Of a stretch of 64,000 nt of DNA, positions 40,900 through 52,448 are shown piece after piece; positions within the stretch are counted from its first letter, which is position 1, and every line of letters starts with the position of its first letter. The position numbers and the translations under genes are program-made. The notes under the pieces are model-generated. The model was not told where the DNA came from, searched no databases, and saw only the letters and a program-made list of their open reading frames with translations. The DNA is from Anthoceros angustus (Eukaryota > Streptophyta > Anthocerotopsida > Anthocerotales > Anthocerotaceae), in the NCBI GenBank assembly GCA_010909165.1, contig MU008164.1:1550001-1614000 (forward strand), in the 5' to 3' direction.

Positions 40900-43087
40900 T
40901 CACCACCGACGCCATAAAATGGAGGGTCCGAGAGAGAGTCCAAAAATTACAGGTAGCCAAGCGCTGATAGAGGGAGACAAGATACCCGCGTATCCAGCTT
41001 CTCCACACACACCAGAAATCCCCATGTACAGCACGGCACAAAGAATTGAGATTGCAAAAGGTTTGCTTCTTTTCTTTGAAGATATGCTTGTGCTCGTACA
41101 GCTTGACAGCGTTGCTGTTGCCCCAATCTGCCAAATAGGAGAACCAGTACAGTATGTGAGGATGCGATCGAGGGCACAAATTGAGCCGGAGGACTTATCA
41201 GGAGCAGATAGTCTAGTCATTCCTGGAGTACGTACTAAGGTAGAACACAGCACATCATCATGTGACAACCTTACCAAGCCATACGCTATACAAGACGCTG
41301 CTGCAGCATCCCGCTGAAGAAGTGCACACTTTAAAGCTACAGCAGCTCCTTCATCTCGTGAGAGGATTTTCTTCTCCCTCAGCTGCATCCATGTGCTTGT
41401 CATAGACCACCTCTGTTCACCATTCTGAAGAGAGCCCCTTGAACTCGGTGAATAATTTTGGCCGGCCTTGCTGCTGGAGCCTTTGAACTCGAGAAGCGCA
41501 ATGTCATGCAGTAGCTGCATTCTTGTGCGATCTGCAGGACTGGACCCGCTTCCTGGTCTTATCTGTGCTAGGCTCATACTAGGGACTTGAAGAGAATCTG
41601 CCTGCAAGTTTGCCGCTGTCATGCACAATCTGCTGCATTCAACAGCCTACACTAAACTGGATGAGATGCTTTACCTGCAGAATGGGGCAAGTGGAAGGAT
41701 GTTGAGATAATTCGAGAACTGCAGCCTTGCGGAGTTCAAACGCACCCTCATGTGGTTTCCATTCACAGTCCTCAGCAAGAACCACCTACAGCAGGGAAAG
41801 TAGCATTTGTGACTCATGAAGAGTAAGGGCTTGGCAAAGATGAGAATCAAACCGCTAGCACATGGAAATTCTGACAACATACATGCTCAACTTGGCCGCT
41901 AGATGACAGATCTAAAAGCATAAGGCCCGACATATGGGCTCCTTCCATCTTCTGGGCATACCAGATCTGCTGCAAAACTCTCTTACTCGTCAATCTGGCA
42001 GGCTCATGCTCCCTGCTTTCAATCACAACTGCCGTGCCTGCACAGGGTCACATATTGTCCGTAGCAGACGAGGACACCATAACCAAGTACAAAAAATGAA
42101 CAACTCCTTGACTGACGCAGACCATAACGAGGATAAATAATGTCTTCATTTTGCCGTAGGCTCTGTATGTGCGTTGTGAGAGCCACTTCGACCATCTTGC
42201 GAGCACTGGATGAAGCATGGTCACCATTCAGACACCAGAGCACCTTGCTAAATGTTGCTCAAACCGGAGTCCAAGGCACACAGCAACTTACTGGGAGCTA
42301 CACAATGGCACAAGGAAGTCATTGCAGGCAAGCTTCAGCAAAACAGCTGCCCCACAAAGACAGGCAGGAGCTATCAGCATCCGCCACATCGGAACCCCTG
42401 CAGCTAACAGCGCGACGATTTCGTTGTCAGCCTGCCACACCAAAGTCCGTCATCCATCAACCTCTGCCAACGCCACCCACCGACAGGATGGATGTATTCA
42501 GACGGACATTTGTCACCACCTTCAAACGCCCGAGCCCAAACAGGGTTGCAGCCATGCAAGCCATGGGCATCATCTGAGACGCGAAAAACGGGAGCTGCAG
42601 CGTTGCAGCACCCAGTGCCACACCCAATGGCAAACCTGCTACCACCATGGCCATCTCAGCAATCCACTAGAAAATCAGTAGCAAGATGAGTGCAAAGCTT
42701 AACACACCAAACCACACCTGATGCCACAACCTCCCTCACAAGGCCTACAAGAGCTCCCAGTGACAGCCCCAAAGTCGTCCCCACACCCAACGCAATAACA
42801 AATGGCGGCACCATCTCCCTGAACAAGTAGCCATCTAGCAGAGGCAATCTCCCTCCGCCCTTGAATCCACCCCATCTTCCACTAGACGCCACAAGCCCAG
42901 TGCCTGGCCGGCCCCTTCCCATGCAAAGCGACAAGTGTGAACTCCATGTGGCAGGTACAGGACGCCACTCTACACCACCCGGTCTCCCAATGCTACACCC
43001 TTTTCCCCAGCTGGAAACCTGCTTCGCAAGCACAGCAAGATGCTGGGGCTGCGAACACACAAGGTGCAGACTCATCCCGCCCCTCAT
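40900..43087 (-). CDS. LptF/LptG (YjgP/YjgQ)-family permease, probably plastid-targeted
   Basis: Eight exons (43087-42718, 42635-42520, 42431-42292, 42205-42123, 41977-41883, 41785-41675, 41646-41275, 41127-40900) close in phase to 504 residues. In bacteria LptF/LptG are the membrane subunits of the ABC exporter that lifts lipopolysaccharide; cyanobacteria have a related single permease. The first ~85 residues are Ser/Arg/Gly-rich with few acids, like a plastid transit peptide. Then come LLDGYLFREMVPPFVIALGV (TM1), VREVVASGLPLGVAL, PFFASQMMPMACMAATLFGL (TM2), DNEIVALLAAGVPMWRML, FLVPLCSS, a periplasmic-type domain (NEDIIYPRYG, WYAQKMEGAHMSGLMLLDL), and C-terminal TMs (ASCIAYGL, SKPFAISILCAVLYMGISG, GILSPSISAWLPVI). 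The Lpt-type order is complete. Intron 7 (147 bases) has no in-frame stop. The substrate in plants is unknown. Confidence 0.85.
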
Positions 43088-43567
43088 CCATCTGCCAACT
43101 CGTCACACACTACGAGGCTACGTGGGAGGGCTTTGAAAGGGAGGACAAGGTCCTCTGTCTTGCCCAATTCTGGTACAACATGGTGCGTTCGCAACATCCT
43201 TAACCAAAACGTGACTTGTGCAACGCCTCTGTATTTTTCCCCTCTGGGTGTCCTGGTGTTTCTGCTCGCTCCAATCTTGGGGTTCTGCGTGAGATGCTTG
43301 GTGGACGGGATTTAATTCAGAGCTGAGGACATGGTGCAGGAGATGCTGCTAAAAGGCGTTGGGACATTCACCACTTTGATCAGCTGCGGTCATGAAAGGG
43401 ACGCATGGCTGAATTCAAGGCCGGGGAATTGCCGACTCATTCTTCTTTGCATTCGAGCCCTCCGGGTTTGGGCTCATGGGAGCCAGCTTGTATGCTGTTG
43501 TCACAGTACCTGGGCGTCCTGGCATAGTCTGTTGTTAGACTCGTCTTCCGACAGCGGTCCCTGAACG
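43088..43567. other. Divergent promoter region between permease and PPR copy A
   Basis: Separates the permease start (minus) from PPR copy A (plus). Only short frames; no clear TATA box or other motif recognised. Confidence 0.4.
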
Positions 43568-46411
43568 ATGGCCACAGTATGGCAACCGGACCCGTTACAA
43601 ATTGGTGTGTGTACAGGGATCCTACCAGGAGCTCCCGCTTTCCTCACTGTGGGGAGTGAACCCCTGGCAAACAAAGTCTCCAGGCGCAGCAGTGTGAGGA
43701 GCCTAGCGATGGGTGGGAACGGGTTTTCCTACGATGATGGTCGCCAGAGGCAGGAGCACTTGTGGCAACAAGTTTTTCCGGACCCTACCATGTGGTGGGA
43801 CAGCAGACGAGGAAAGAGGAGCTCCCGTTCGCCTGACTTCCGGCGTAAGGAGTCCGGCGAGGTGTTGTGTGTAGACAACATGTTTAAGCCAGCTTGGGTT
43901 GATGACCAGCTCATTTCCTTGGATGTGCAGATGGGTCATGGTGCCTCTCCTTCCAAGTGGAGATCTCCGGATAAGGCTGAACCTGACAGGCGTGAAGGAT
44001 GGGGAATGGACGTCGTAACGGCTGGAACCGTGAGCACGTTATGTCAGCAGGGGAAGCTTTCTGAGGCCGTTGGAGCCCTGGAATCTCTGGCGCAGACAGA
44101 CTCTGCTATTTCTCAGTCTCTGTTTTACACCGTGCTGAAATTGTGTACAGCTAAGAAGGATTTGGTTGTGGGGCGACGAGTTCACGATCTCACTGTTAAA
44201 CTTGGGTACGATTCAAATGCATTCTTGGGGAACCATATCTTGCGCATGTATGCATGTGGAGGTAGGCTAGAAGAGGCCATGGATGTGTTCACCAAGGTGG
44301 GCAAACCAAATGCCTTCATTTGGGTTTCCATAATCTCTGCACATGCTAAGCATGGGAGACCTAATGAGGCCATACAACTGTACCATGAGATGCGTAGGTC
44401 AGGACTGGAGGTGGATGCTCATGTGTTTGTAGCTGCCCTTCAAGCTTGTGCATTTGCTGCCGACTTGGAATCTGGCAGAAAAGTGCACTGTGATGTTGCA
44501 CAGTGGCATTCTAACTTGTTTGTTGGCACTGCCTGGTGGACATGTATGCAAAATGTGGAACTGAAAGATGCACGCCAGGTTTTTGACAGCATGGCCACAA
44601 AGGATGTGGTGACATGGAATGCCCTGATTGCTGGGTATGCACAGGGTTCAGCCAAGACGCGCTTGTTCTGTATGGACAAATGGAGCAGGAGGGCTGATTT
44701 TGGCTGACCATGTTTTTGCTTGCCTTCTGAAGGCCTGTGCACTGGTGCCTTACAGAAGGGCAGGCAGCTGCACTCACAGATTGGAAAGAGGACTGCTGGA
44801 TGACATGTTGGGCAACTGCCTGGTGGACATGTATGCAAAATGTGGTGAACTGAAGATGCACGCCAGGTTTTTGACAGCTTGGCCAAAGGATGTGGTGACA
44901 TGGAATGCCCTGATTGCTGGGTATGCACAGCAAGGACTCGCCAAGAGGCACTTGTTGTATACGGACAAATGGAGCAGGAGGGCCTGATTTTGGCTAACCA
45001 TATTACTTTTGCTTGCCTTCTGAAGGCCTGTGCAAGCACTGGTGCCTTACAGAAGGGCAGGCAGCTGCACTCATTGTTGAAAGAGGACTGCTGGATGACG
45101 TAGTGGGGCACCTGCCTGGTGGACATGTATGCAAAATGTGGTGAACTGGAAGATGCACGCCAGGTTTTTGACAGCTTGGCCACAAAGGATGTGGTGACAT
45201 GGACGGCACTGATTGCTGGGTACGCACAGCAAGGACTTGGCCATGAGGCGCTTGTGCTGTATGGACAAATGGAGGAGGAGGGCCTCATTTTGGCTGACGA
45301 TGTTACATTTGCTTGCCTTCTAAACGCCTGTGCAAGCACTGGTGCTTTACAAAAGGGCAGGCAGCTGCACTCGCAGATTGTCAAAAGAGGACTGCTGGAT
45401 CACGTAGTGGTGGGCACCTGCCTGGTGGACATGTATGCAAAATGTGGAGAACTTGAAGATGCACGCCGGGTCTTTGACAGCTTGGCCACAAAGAATCTGG
45501 TGACATGGAATGCCCTGATATCTGGGTATGGTACTTGTGATGATGGTCACAGAGCACTAGCTTGTTTTGAGGAGATGTTAGTTGCCGGTATTCAACCCAA
45601 TTGTGTTACTTTTACTTGCATTCTAGTAGCGTGCAGTCATGCGGGACTGGTTCAGGAGGGTCGCAAGCACTTTGATTCCATGGCTGAACAACATGCCGTC
45701 AAACCCACTATTGAGCATTACGTTTGCATGATTGATCTTCTTGGGCGTGCAGGCCATTTAGATGAGGCAGAGAAGATGCTATTATCATGTGAGGGCCAAA
45801 GTAATGTTGTGGGCTTGACATCTTTCTTAAATGCCTGCAAAAGTCACGGGGATTTAGAGAGGGCGACGTGGTGTTTTGAAAGGATTGTTAGGCTGGACCC
45901 TCAGGGGGCATCAGCGTATGTGCTCATGGCCAATGCCTATGCAGATGCAGGTAGGTGGATCGATGTAGACAGGATTGAAACACTGAGAATGTTAGCAGGA
46001 GCTAACAAGAAGCCTGCAGTGGCGACCATTGAGGTGAATAAGCAGGTACACAGATTTCTGGTGGGAGAAAGGAGAGAGGATATTGCTCTTAAGGTAGAGA
46101 GCACGAATGCACGTATGAAGCAGGAAGGAGGCCACGTGCCTCAAACAAAGCTGGTATTGAAGCCAGTCTGTGAGAAGGAAAAGGAAGATGCGCTTTGTGG
46201 GCATGCTGAGAAGCTAGCTCTGGCGTTTGGTCTCTTGCACACTCCAAGTGGGACACCTCTAGTAGTAACGAAGAATCTGCGCATGTGCAGTGACTGCCAC
46301 AGTTCCACCGAGATCATGTCAAGGCTTGAACACAGAGTCATTGTTGTAAGGGATGGGTACCGTGTGCATCGATTCGCAGCTGGTTGTTGCAGTTGTAAGG
46401 GTCGACCCTAA
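43568..46411 (+). pseudogene. PPR-DYW:KP gene, copy A (longest member, frame-broken in the middle)
   Basis: The frame from ATG 43568 runs 379 codons. It contains the family leader (RQEHLWQQVF.DPTMWW), LCQQGKLSEAVGALESLAQT and the first PPR motifs (GRRVHDLTVKLGYDS, LGNHILRMYACGG, ESGRKVHCDVAQ). It then stops at 44707 after a lost base (AGGGCTGAT where intact units have AGGGCCTGAT). A second open frame, 45119-46411, has 430 codons: MYAKCGELEDARQVF units, the E motifs (NVVGLTSFLNACKSHGDLER, ASAYVLMANAYADAGRW), then KKPAVATIEV in place of the PG box. It ends with GHAEKLALAFGL, CSDCHSST, HRFAAGCCSC and CKGRP. The KKPA box and GRP end mark a DYW:KP domain, linked to U-to-C editing. The breaks may be real or consensus errors. 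Confidence 0.8.
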
Positions 46412-46715
46412 GGCTGAGAATAATGAACTATCTAGCCAGTGCGATCTTGCTGGGTTACGGAGTCGGAATGACACCCGGAATGACCAGGGAGGAACATGTC
46501 CTTAGAAACAAACGGGAATCCTTTTTTCTTTTCTTTTGTAAAATTTTGGGTCACTCTAAATGTTGAAAACAGAAAAAATGGCACCATTCCTGTTGTCATC
46601 GAACAACTGTGTTTCCAGACTGTGGTCTGTCGGACAACAATGAGTATCCTTTTTTCACTTGTCAGCAATCCGCTGGGTACATAATCCTGAGGAAATTTCT
46701 TTTGCCTCACATGTT
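46412..46715. other. 3' flank of PPR copy A
   Basis: Begins GAACTATCTAGCCAGTGCGA and contains AATGACCAGGGAGGAACATG. The same flank, with indels, follows copies B (48240-48430) and C (49818-50030), showing that 3' flanks were duplicated with the genes. Confidence 0.7.
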
Positions 46716-48243
46716 TCCAAGTGGAGGTAGGCTAGAGGCCATGGATGTGTTCACCAGATGGGCAAACCAGATGCCTTCATGTGGTCTTCCATAATCTCAC
46801 ATGCTAAGCATGGGAAACCTAATGAGGCCATACAACTGTACCATGAGATGCGTAGGTCAGGAGTGAGGCGGATGCTCACGTCTTTGTAGCTGCCCTTCAA
46901 GCTTGTGCTGCCGACTTGGAATCTGGCAGAAAAGTGCACTGTGATGTGTTGCAGAGTGGCATTCCTACTAACTTGTTTGTTGGCACCTGCCTGGTGGACA
47001 TGTATGCAAAATGTGGCAGAACTGAAAGATGCACGCCAGGTTTTTGACAGCATGGCCACAAAATGTGGTGACATGGAATGCCCTGATTGCTGGGTATGCA
47101 CAGCAAGGACTTCCAAGAGGCGCTTGTGTATGGACAAATGGAGGAGGGCCTCATTTTGGCTGACGATGTTACTTTGCTTGCCTTCTAAGGCCTGTGCAAG
47201 CACTGGTGCCTTACAGAAGGGCAGGCAGCTGCACTCAGATTGTCAAGAGGACTGCTGGATAACGTAGTGGTGGGCACCTGGTGGACATGTATGCAAAATG
47301 GGCAAGATGCACGCCAGGTTTTTGACAGCATGGCCACAAAGGATGTGGTGACATGGAATGCCCTGATATCTGGGTATGGTACTTGTGATGATGGTCACAG
47401 GCACTAGCTTGTTTTGAGGAGATGTTAGTTGCCGGTATTCAGCCTAATGATGCTACTTTTACTTGCCTTCTAGTAGCATGCAGTCATGCGGGACTGGTTC
47501 AGGAGGGTCGCAAGCACTTTGATTCCATGGCTGAACAACATGCCGTCAAACCCACTATTGAGCATTACGTTTGCATGATTGATCTTCTTGGGCGTGCAGG
47601 CCATTTAGATGAGGCTGAGAACTTGCTCTTATCATGTGAGGGCCAAAGTAATGTTGTGGGCTTGACATCTTTCTTAAATGCCTGCAAAAGTCACGGGGAT
47701 TTAGAGAGGGCGACGTGGTGTTTTGAAAGGATTGTTAGGCTGGACCCTCAGGGGCATCTGCGTATGTGCTCATGGCCAATGCCTGCAGATGCAGGTAGGT
47801 GGACCGATGTAGACAGGATTGAAACACAGAATGGTAGGAGCTAACAAGAAACCTGCAGTGGCGACCATTGAGGTGAATAAGCAGGTACATAGATTCTGGT
47901 GGGAGAAAGAGAGGATATTGCGCTTAAGGTAGAGAGCACGAATGCACGTCTGAAGCAGGAAGGAGGCCACGTACCTCACACAAAGTTGGTGTTGAAGCCA
48001 CTGTCTGAGAAGGAAAAGGAAGATGCGCTTTGCGGGCATGCCGAGAAGTTAGCTCTGGCTTTTGGTCTCTTGAACACTCCGAGTGGGACACCTCTGGTGG
48101 TAACGAAGAATCTACGCATGTGCAGTGACTGCCACAGTTCCACGGAGATCATGTCAAGGCTTGAACAGAGAGACATTGTTGTAAGGGATGGGTACCGTGT
48201 GCATCGATTCGCAGCTGGTTGTTGCAGTTGTGGTCGACCGTGA
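46716..48243 (+). pseudogene. PPR-DYW:KP gene, copy B (5'-truncated, frame-broken)
   Basis: Joins family sequence abruptly at GGAGGTAGGCTAGAGGCCAT (GGRLEEAMDVF in intact copies), so the leader and first motif are missing. Several one- or two-base losses shift the frame between 46760 and 47420. From 47422 the frame carries PTIEHYVCMIDLLGRAGHLD, then NVVGLTSFLNACKSHGDLER, and is broken again near 47755. The DYW domain at 47899-48243 retains GHAEKLALAFGL, CSDCHSST and HRFAAGCCSC, and ends CGRP (one codon shorter than CKGRP). It is a pseudogene as written. Confidence 0.75.
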
Positions 48244-48699
48244 GAATGAACTATCTAGCCAGTGCGATCTTGCTGGGTTACGGAGTCGGAATGACACCCG
48301 GAATGACCAGGGAGGAACATGTCCTTAGAAACAAACGGGAATTTTTCTTTTGTAAAAGGTCACCTAAATGTTGAAAACAGATGGCTCCATTCTGTGTCAT
48401 CGAACAACTGTGTTTCCAAGACTGTGTCTCTCGGATGAATCGGAATCCTGCTCTTGGGATCGTTGGCTTGGAACCGCTGGGTGAGCATGAGATCCTGCTT
48501 CAAACTGTGGAACCAGTTCTACGATGTTTGCCAGTGGTGCAGCCGTGATCCGCCTCACGCACAATTTCAGCGTGTATGTGACCGGCTCAATTTGGCGCTG
48601 ACGATAGTTGAGCTCATTCGCTCCCTGGCAGCTCCGGGGGAACGTCTACAACAACCTGCAAGGCTCACCTGTGCCGTCAGCAGTGTGAGCCCAGCACTT

Positions 48700-49818
48700 C
48701 CGAGAAATGTGTGGTGGGGGACGGGTTTCGATGGTCGTCGCCAGGAGCAGGAGCACTTGTGGCAACAATTTTTCTGGACCCTACCATGTGGTGGGACAAC
48801 AGACGAGATAAAAGAGCTCCCGTTCGCCTGACTTCCGGCGTAAGGGGTCCGGCGAGGTCTGTGGTTAAACAGCATGTTAAGCCAGCTTGGGTTGATGAGC
48901 AGCTCGTCTTGGATCTGGAGATGGCGTGCAGGATCGGAAATGGGCGTTAACGGCTGGAACCGTGAGCATGTTATGTCAGCAGGGAAGCTTTCTGAGGCCG
49001 TTGGAGCCCTGGAATCTCTGGCGCAGACAGACTCTGCTATTTCAGTCTCTGTTTTGCTGTGCTGAAACTGTGTACAGCTAAGAAGGATTTGGTTGTGGGG
49101 CGACGAGTTCATGATCTCACTGTCAAACTTGGGTACGAGTCGAGTGCATACTTGGGGAACCATATCTTGCGCATGTATGCATGTGGAGGTAGGCTAGAGG
49201 AGGCAGAGAAGATGCTATCATGTGAGGGCCAAAGTAATGTTGTGGGCTTGACATCTTTGTTGAATGCCTGCAAAAGTCACGGGGATAGAGAGAGGGCGTG
49301 GTGTTTTGAAAGCATTGTTAGGCTGGACCCTCAGGCATCGCGCATGTGCTCATGGCCAATGCCTATGCAGATGCAGGTAGGTGGACCGATGTAGACAGGA
49401 TTGAAACACAGAGGGGCAGGAGCTAACAAGAAACCTGCAGTGGCGACCATTGAGGTGAATAAGCAGGTACATAGATTTCTGGGAGAGAAAGGAGAGAGGA
49501 TATTGTTTAAGGTAGAGAGCACGAATGCACGTCTGAAGCAGGAAGGAGGCCACCTCAAACAGTTGGTGTTGAAGCCACTGTGTGAAGGAAAAGGAAGATG
49601 CGCTTTGTGGGCATGCTGAGAAGCTAGCTCGTTTTGGTCTCTTGAACACTCCGAGTGGGACACCTCTGGTGGTAACGAAGAATCTACGCATGTGCAGTGA
49701 CTGCCACAGTTCCACGGAGATCATGTCAAGGCTTGAACACAGAGACATTGTTGTAAGGGATGGGTACCGTGTGCATCGATTCGCAGCTGGTTGTTGCAGT
49801 TGTAAGGGTCGACCGTGA
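48700..49818 (+). pseudogene. PPR-DYW:KP gene, copy C (large internal deletion)
   Basis: The leader (QEQEHLWQQFF, then GGTTDEIK in a shifted frame) and first PPR motif (GRRVHDLTVKLGYESSA, LGNHILRMYACGGRLEEA) are followed directly by EKMLSCEGQSNVVGLTSLLN from the E region. About 1.5 kb of PPR repeats is missing. The join at about 49196-49206 falls in GAGGC, shared by GGRLEEA and DEAEKML coding DNA, and stays in frame. Smaller indels then break the DYW part, which still shows KKPAVATIEV, CSDCHSST and the CKGRP end at 49818. Confidence 0.8.
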
Positions 49819-50270
49819 GAATGAACATCTAGCCAGTGATCTTGCTAAGTTACGGAGTGGAATGACAGAAATGACAGAGGAACATGTCCTTAGAAACAAC
49901 GGGAATCTTTTCTTTCTTTTGTAAAATTTTGGTCACTCTAATGTTGAAAACAGAAAAATGGCACCATTCTGTCATCGAACAACTGTGTCCAAGACTGGTC
50001 TGTCGGACAATTGAAGAGTATCCTGCTCAGATCGTTGCTTCCACAAGTGAGCATGAGGGTCCCAGAAACTTCGAAGCTGTGGAACCAGTTCTGCTCAATG
50101 GCTGCGAGTGGCAGCAGCCGATCCACCTGCACAATTTCAGCGCAAGGCTGCCCACCGCCAGCAATTTATGCTGACTTGGGAATAGGTTGAGCTCATTTGG
50201 GCCCTGGCATCTTCAGGCAACGTCACGCCCTGCAGGACACCTGCCTGCTCACGCCTCTGTGCAGCAGTGT
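49819..50270. other. 3' flank of copy C and upstream of copy D
   Basis: Contains the shared 3' flank with small deletions and then sequence resembling the region before copy C (CACAATTTCAGCG, GAGCTCATT). No other gene recognised. Confidence 0.5.
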
Positions 50271-50299
50271 AGCCCAGCACTTCCACTTCCGGAGAAATG

Positions 50300-52448
50300 T
50301 GTGTGGGGACGGGCGATGGTCGTGCCAGGAGCAGGAGCACTTGTGGCAACAATTTTTTTTGGACCCTTCCATGTGGTGGGACAACAGACGAGATAAGAAA
50401 AGCTCCCGTTCGCCTGACTTCCGCCATAGGGGGTCCGGCGAGGTGCTGTGGTTAAACAGCTTGTCTAAGCCAGCTTGGGTTGATGAGCAGCTCGTCTCCT
50501 TGGATCTGGAGATGGGTGCAGGATCGGAAATGGGCGTTGCAACGGCTGGAACCGTGAGCATGTTATGTCAGCAGGGGAAGCTTTCTGAGGCCGTTGGAGC
50601 TCTTGAAACTCTGGCGCAGGCAGACTGTGCTATTTCTCAGTCCCTGTTTTACAGTGTACTGAAACTGTGTACAGCTAAGAAGGATTTGGTTATGGGGCGA
50701 CGAGTTCATGATCTCACTGCCAAGCTTCGGTACGAGTGGAGTGCATTCTTGGGGAACCATATCTTGCGCATGTATGCATGTGGAGGTAGCCTAGAGGAGG
50801 CCATGGATGTGTTCACCAGGGTGGCAAACCAGATGTCTTCATGTGGTTTTCCATAATCTCTGCACATGCTAAGCATGGGAAACCTAATGAGGCCATACAA
50901 CTGTACCATGAGATGCGTAGGTCAGGAGTGAAGGCGGATGCTCACGTCTTTGTAGCTGCCTTCAAGCTTGTGCATTTGCTGCCGACTTGGAATCTGGCAG
51001 AAAAGTGCATTGCGATGTGGTGCGGAGTGGCATTCCTACTAACTTGTTTGTTGGCAACTGCCTGGTGGACATGTATGCCAAATGTGGCGAACTGAAAGAT
51101 GCACGCCAGGTTTTTGACAGCTTGACCACAAAGGATGTGGTGACATGGACATCACTGATTGCTGGGTATGCACAATGTGGTGAACTGAAAGAAGCACGCC
51201 GGATTTTTGACAGCTTGAACACAAAGAATGTGGTGACATGGACTGCCCTGATAGCTGGGTATGCCCAGCAAGGGCTCGGGCAAGAGGCGCTTGTTCTGTA
51301 TGGACAAATGGAGGAGGAGGGCCTCATTTTGGCGGACGACGTCACATTTGCTTGCCTTCTAAACGCCTGTGCAAGTACTGGTGCTCTACAGAAGGGCAGG
51401 CAGCTGCACTCAAAGATAGTTGAAAGAGGACAGCTGGATCACATAGGGGTGGGCAACTCCCTGGTGGACATGTATGCAAAATGTGGTCAACTGGAAGATG
51501 CACGCCGGGTTTTTGACAGCATGAGCACAAAAGATGTGGTGACATGGAATGCGCTGATATCTGGGTATGGTACTTGTGATGAAGGTCAAAGGCACTAGCT
51601 TGTTTTGAGGAGATGTTAGTTGCTGTATTCAGCCTGATGGTGCTACTTTCACTTGCCTTCTAGCAGCATGCAGTCATGAGGGACTGGTTCACGAGGGTCG
51701 CAAGCACTTTGATTCCATGGCTGAGCAACATGGCCTCAAACCTACAATTGAGCATTACAATTGCATGATTGATCTTCTTGGGCGTGCAGGCCATTTAGAT
51801 GAGGCTGAGAACATGCTCTTATCATGCGAGACCCAAAATAATGTTGTGGGCTTGACGTCTTTGTTGAATGCCTGCAAAAGTCACGGGGATTTAGAGAGGG
51901 CGATGTGGTGTTTTGAAAGCATTATTAGGCTGGACCCTCAGTGGGCGTCTGCGTACGTGCTCATGGCCAATGCCTACGCAGATGCAGGTAGGTGGACCGA
52001 TGTAGACAGGATTGAAACACAGAGAATGGTAGCGGGAGCTAACAAGAAACCTGCAGTGGCAACCATTGAGGTGAACAAGCAGGTACATCGATTTCTGGTG
52101 GGAGAAAGGAGAGAGGATATAGCTCTTAAGGTAGAGAGCACGAATTCACGTGTGAAGCAGGAAGGAGGGCACGTGCCTCACAGAAAGTTGGTGTTGAAGC
52201 CAGTGTGTGAGAAGGAAAAGGAAGATGCGCTTTGTGGGCATGCTGAGAAGCTAGCTCTGGCGTTTGGTCTCTTGAACACTCCGAGTGGGACACCTCTGGT
52301 GGTAACTAAGAATCTGCGCATGTGCAGTGACTGCCACAGTTCGACGGAAATCATGTCAAGGCTTGAACAGAGAGACATTGTTGTAAGGGATGGATACCGT
52401 GTGCATCGATTCGCAGCTGGTTGTTGCAGTTGTAAGGGTCGTCCTTGA
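50300..52448 (+). pseudogene. PPR-DYW:KP gene, copy D (nearly complete, four small frameshifts)
   Basis: All parts are present in order: leader EQEHLWQQFFLDPSMWWDN, AGTVSMLCQQGKLSEAVGAL, PPR motifs, E motifs and a DYW domain with KKPAVATIEV, GHAEKLALAFGL, CSDCHSST, HRFAAGCCSC and CKGRP. The frame changes at about 50822 (GGGTGGCAAACC versus GGGTGGGCAAACC), 50960 (GCTGCCTTC versus GCTGCCCTTC), 51590 (two bases missing in AGGCACTAG versus AGAGCACTAG) and 51627 (TTGCTGTATT versus TTGCCGGTATT). All are one- or two-base losses. One L-S segment (CGELKEARRIFDSLNTKN) is duplicated inside, without its P motif. No clear ATG is found; the frame opens upstream of 50305. This copy may be functional if the indels are errors. 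Confidence 0.8.

Larger units (their letters stand above)
37393..41641. repeat. Large direct duplication of 33078-37392
   Basis: Same order in both copies: ACATATAGTTATTTTAC flank, minisatellite, transposase relic, dispersed repeat, MYB-like fragment, permease exons 8 and 7. Long segments are identical, such as 40430-40830 versus 36190-36590. Other segments, such as 37540-37720, 38120-38220 and 39930-40050, lack clusters of short pieces. The join at 37392 shares ACA between the two source sites (near 33083 and 41650). Confidence 0.85.

Noticed and set aside
40900-43087. Possible bacterial contamination because of the LptF/LptG permease
   Set aside because: Seven introns with exact phase closure and a transit-like N-terminus show a nuclear plant gene.
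44440-45384. A 314-codon minus-strand frame opposite PPR copy A
   Set aside because: Its repeats (HVTTSF, FAYMSTRQ) are the antisense of the PPR words DVVTW and VDMYAK; similar antisense frames recur in all copies.
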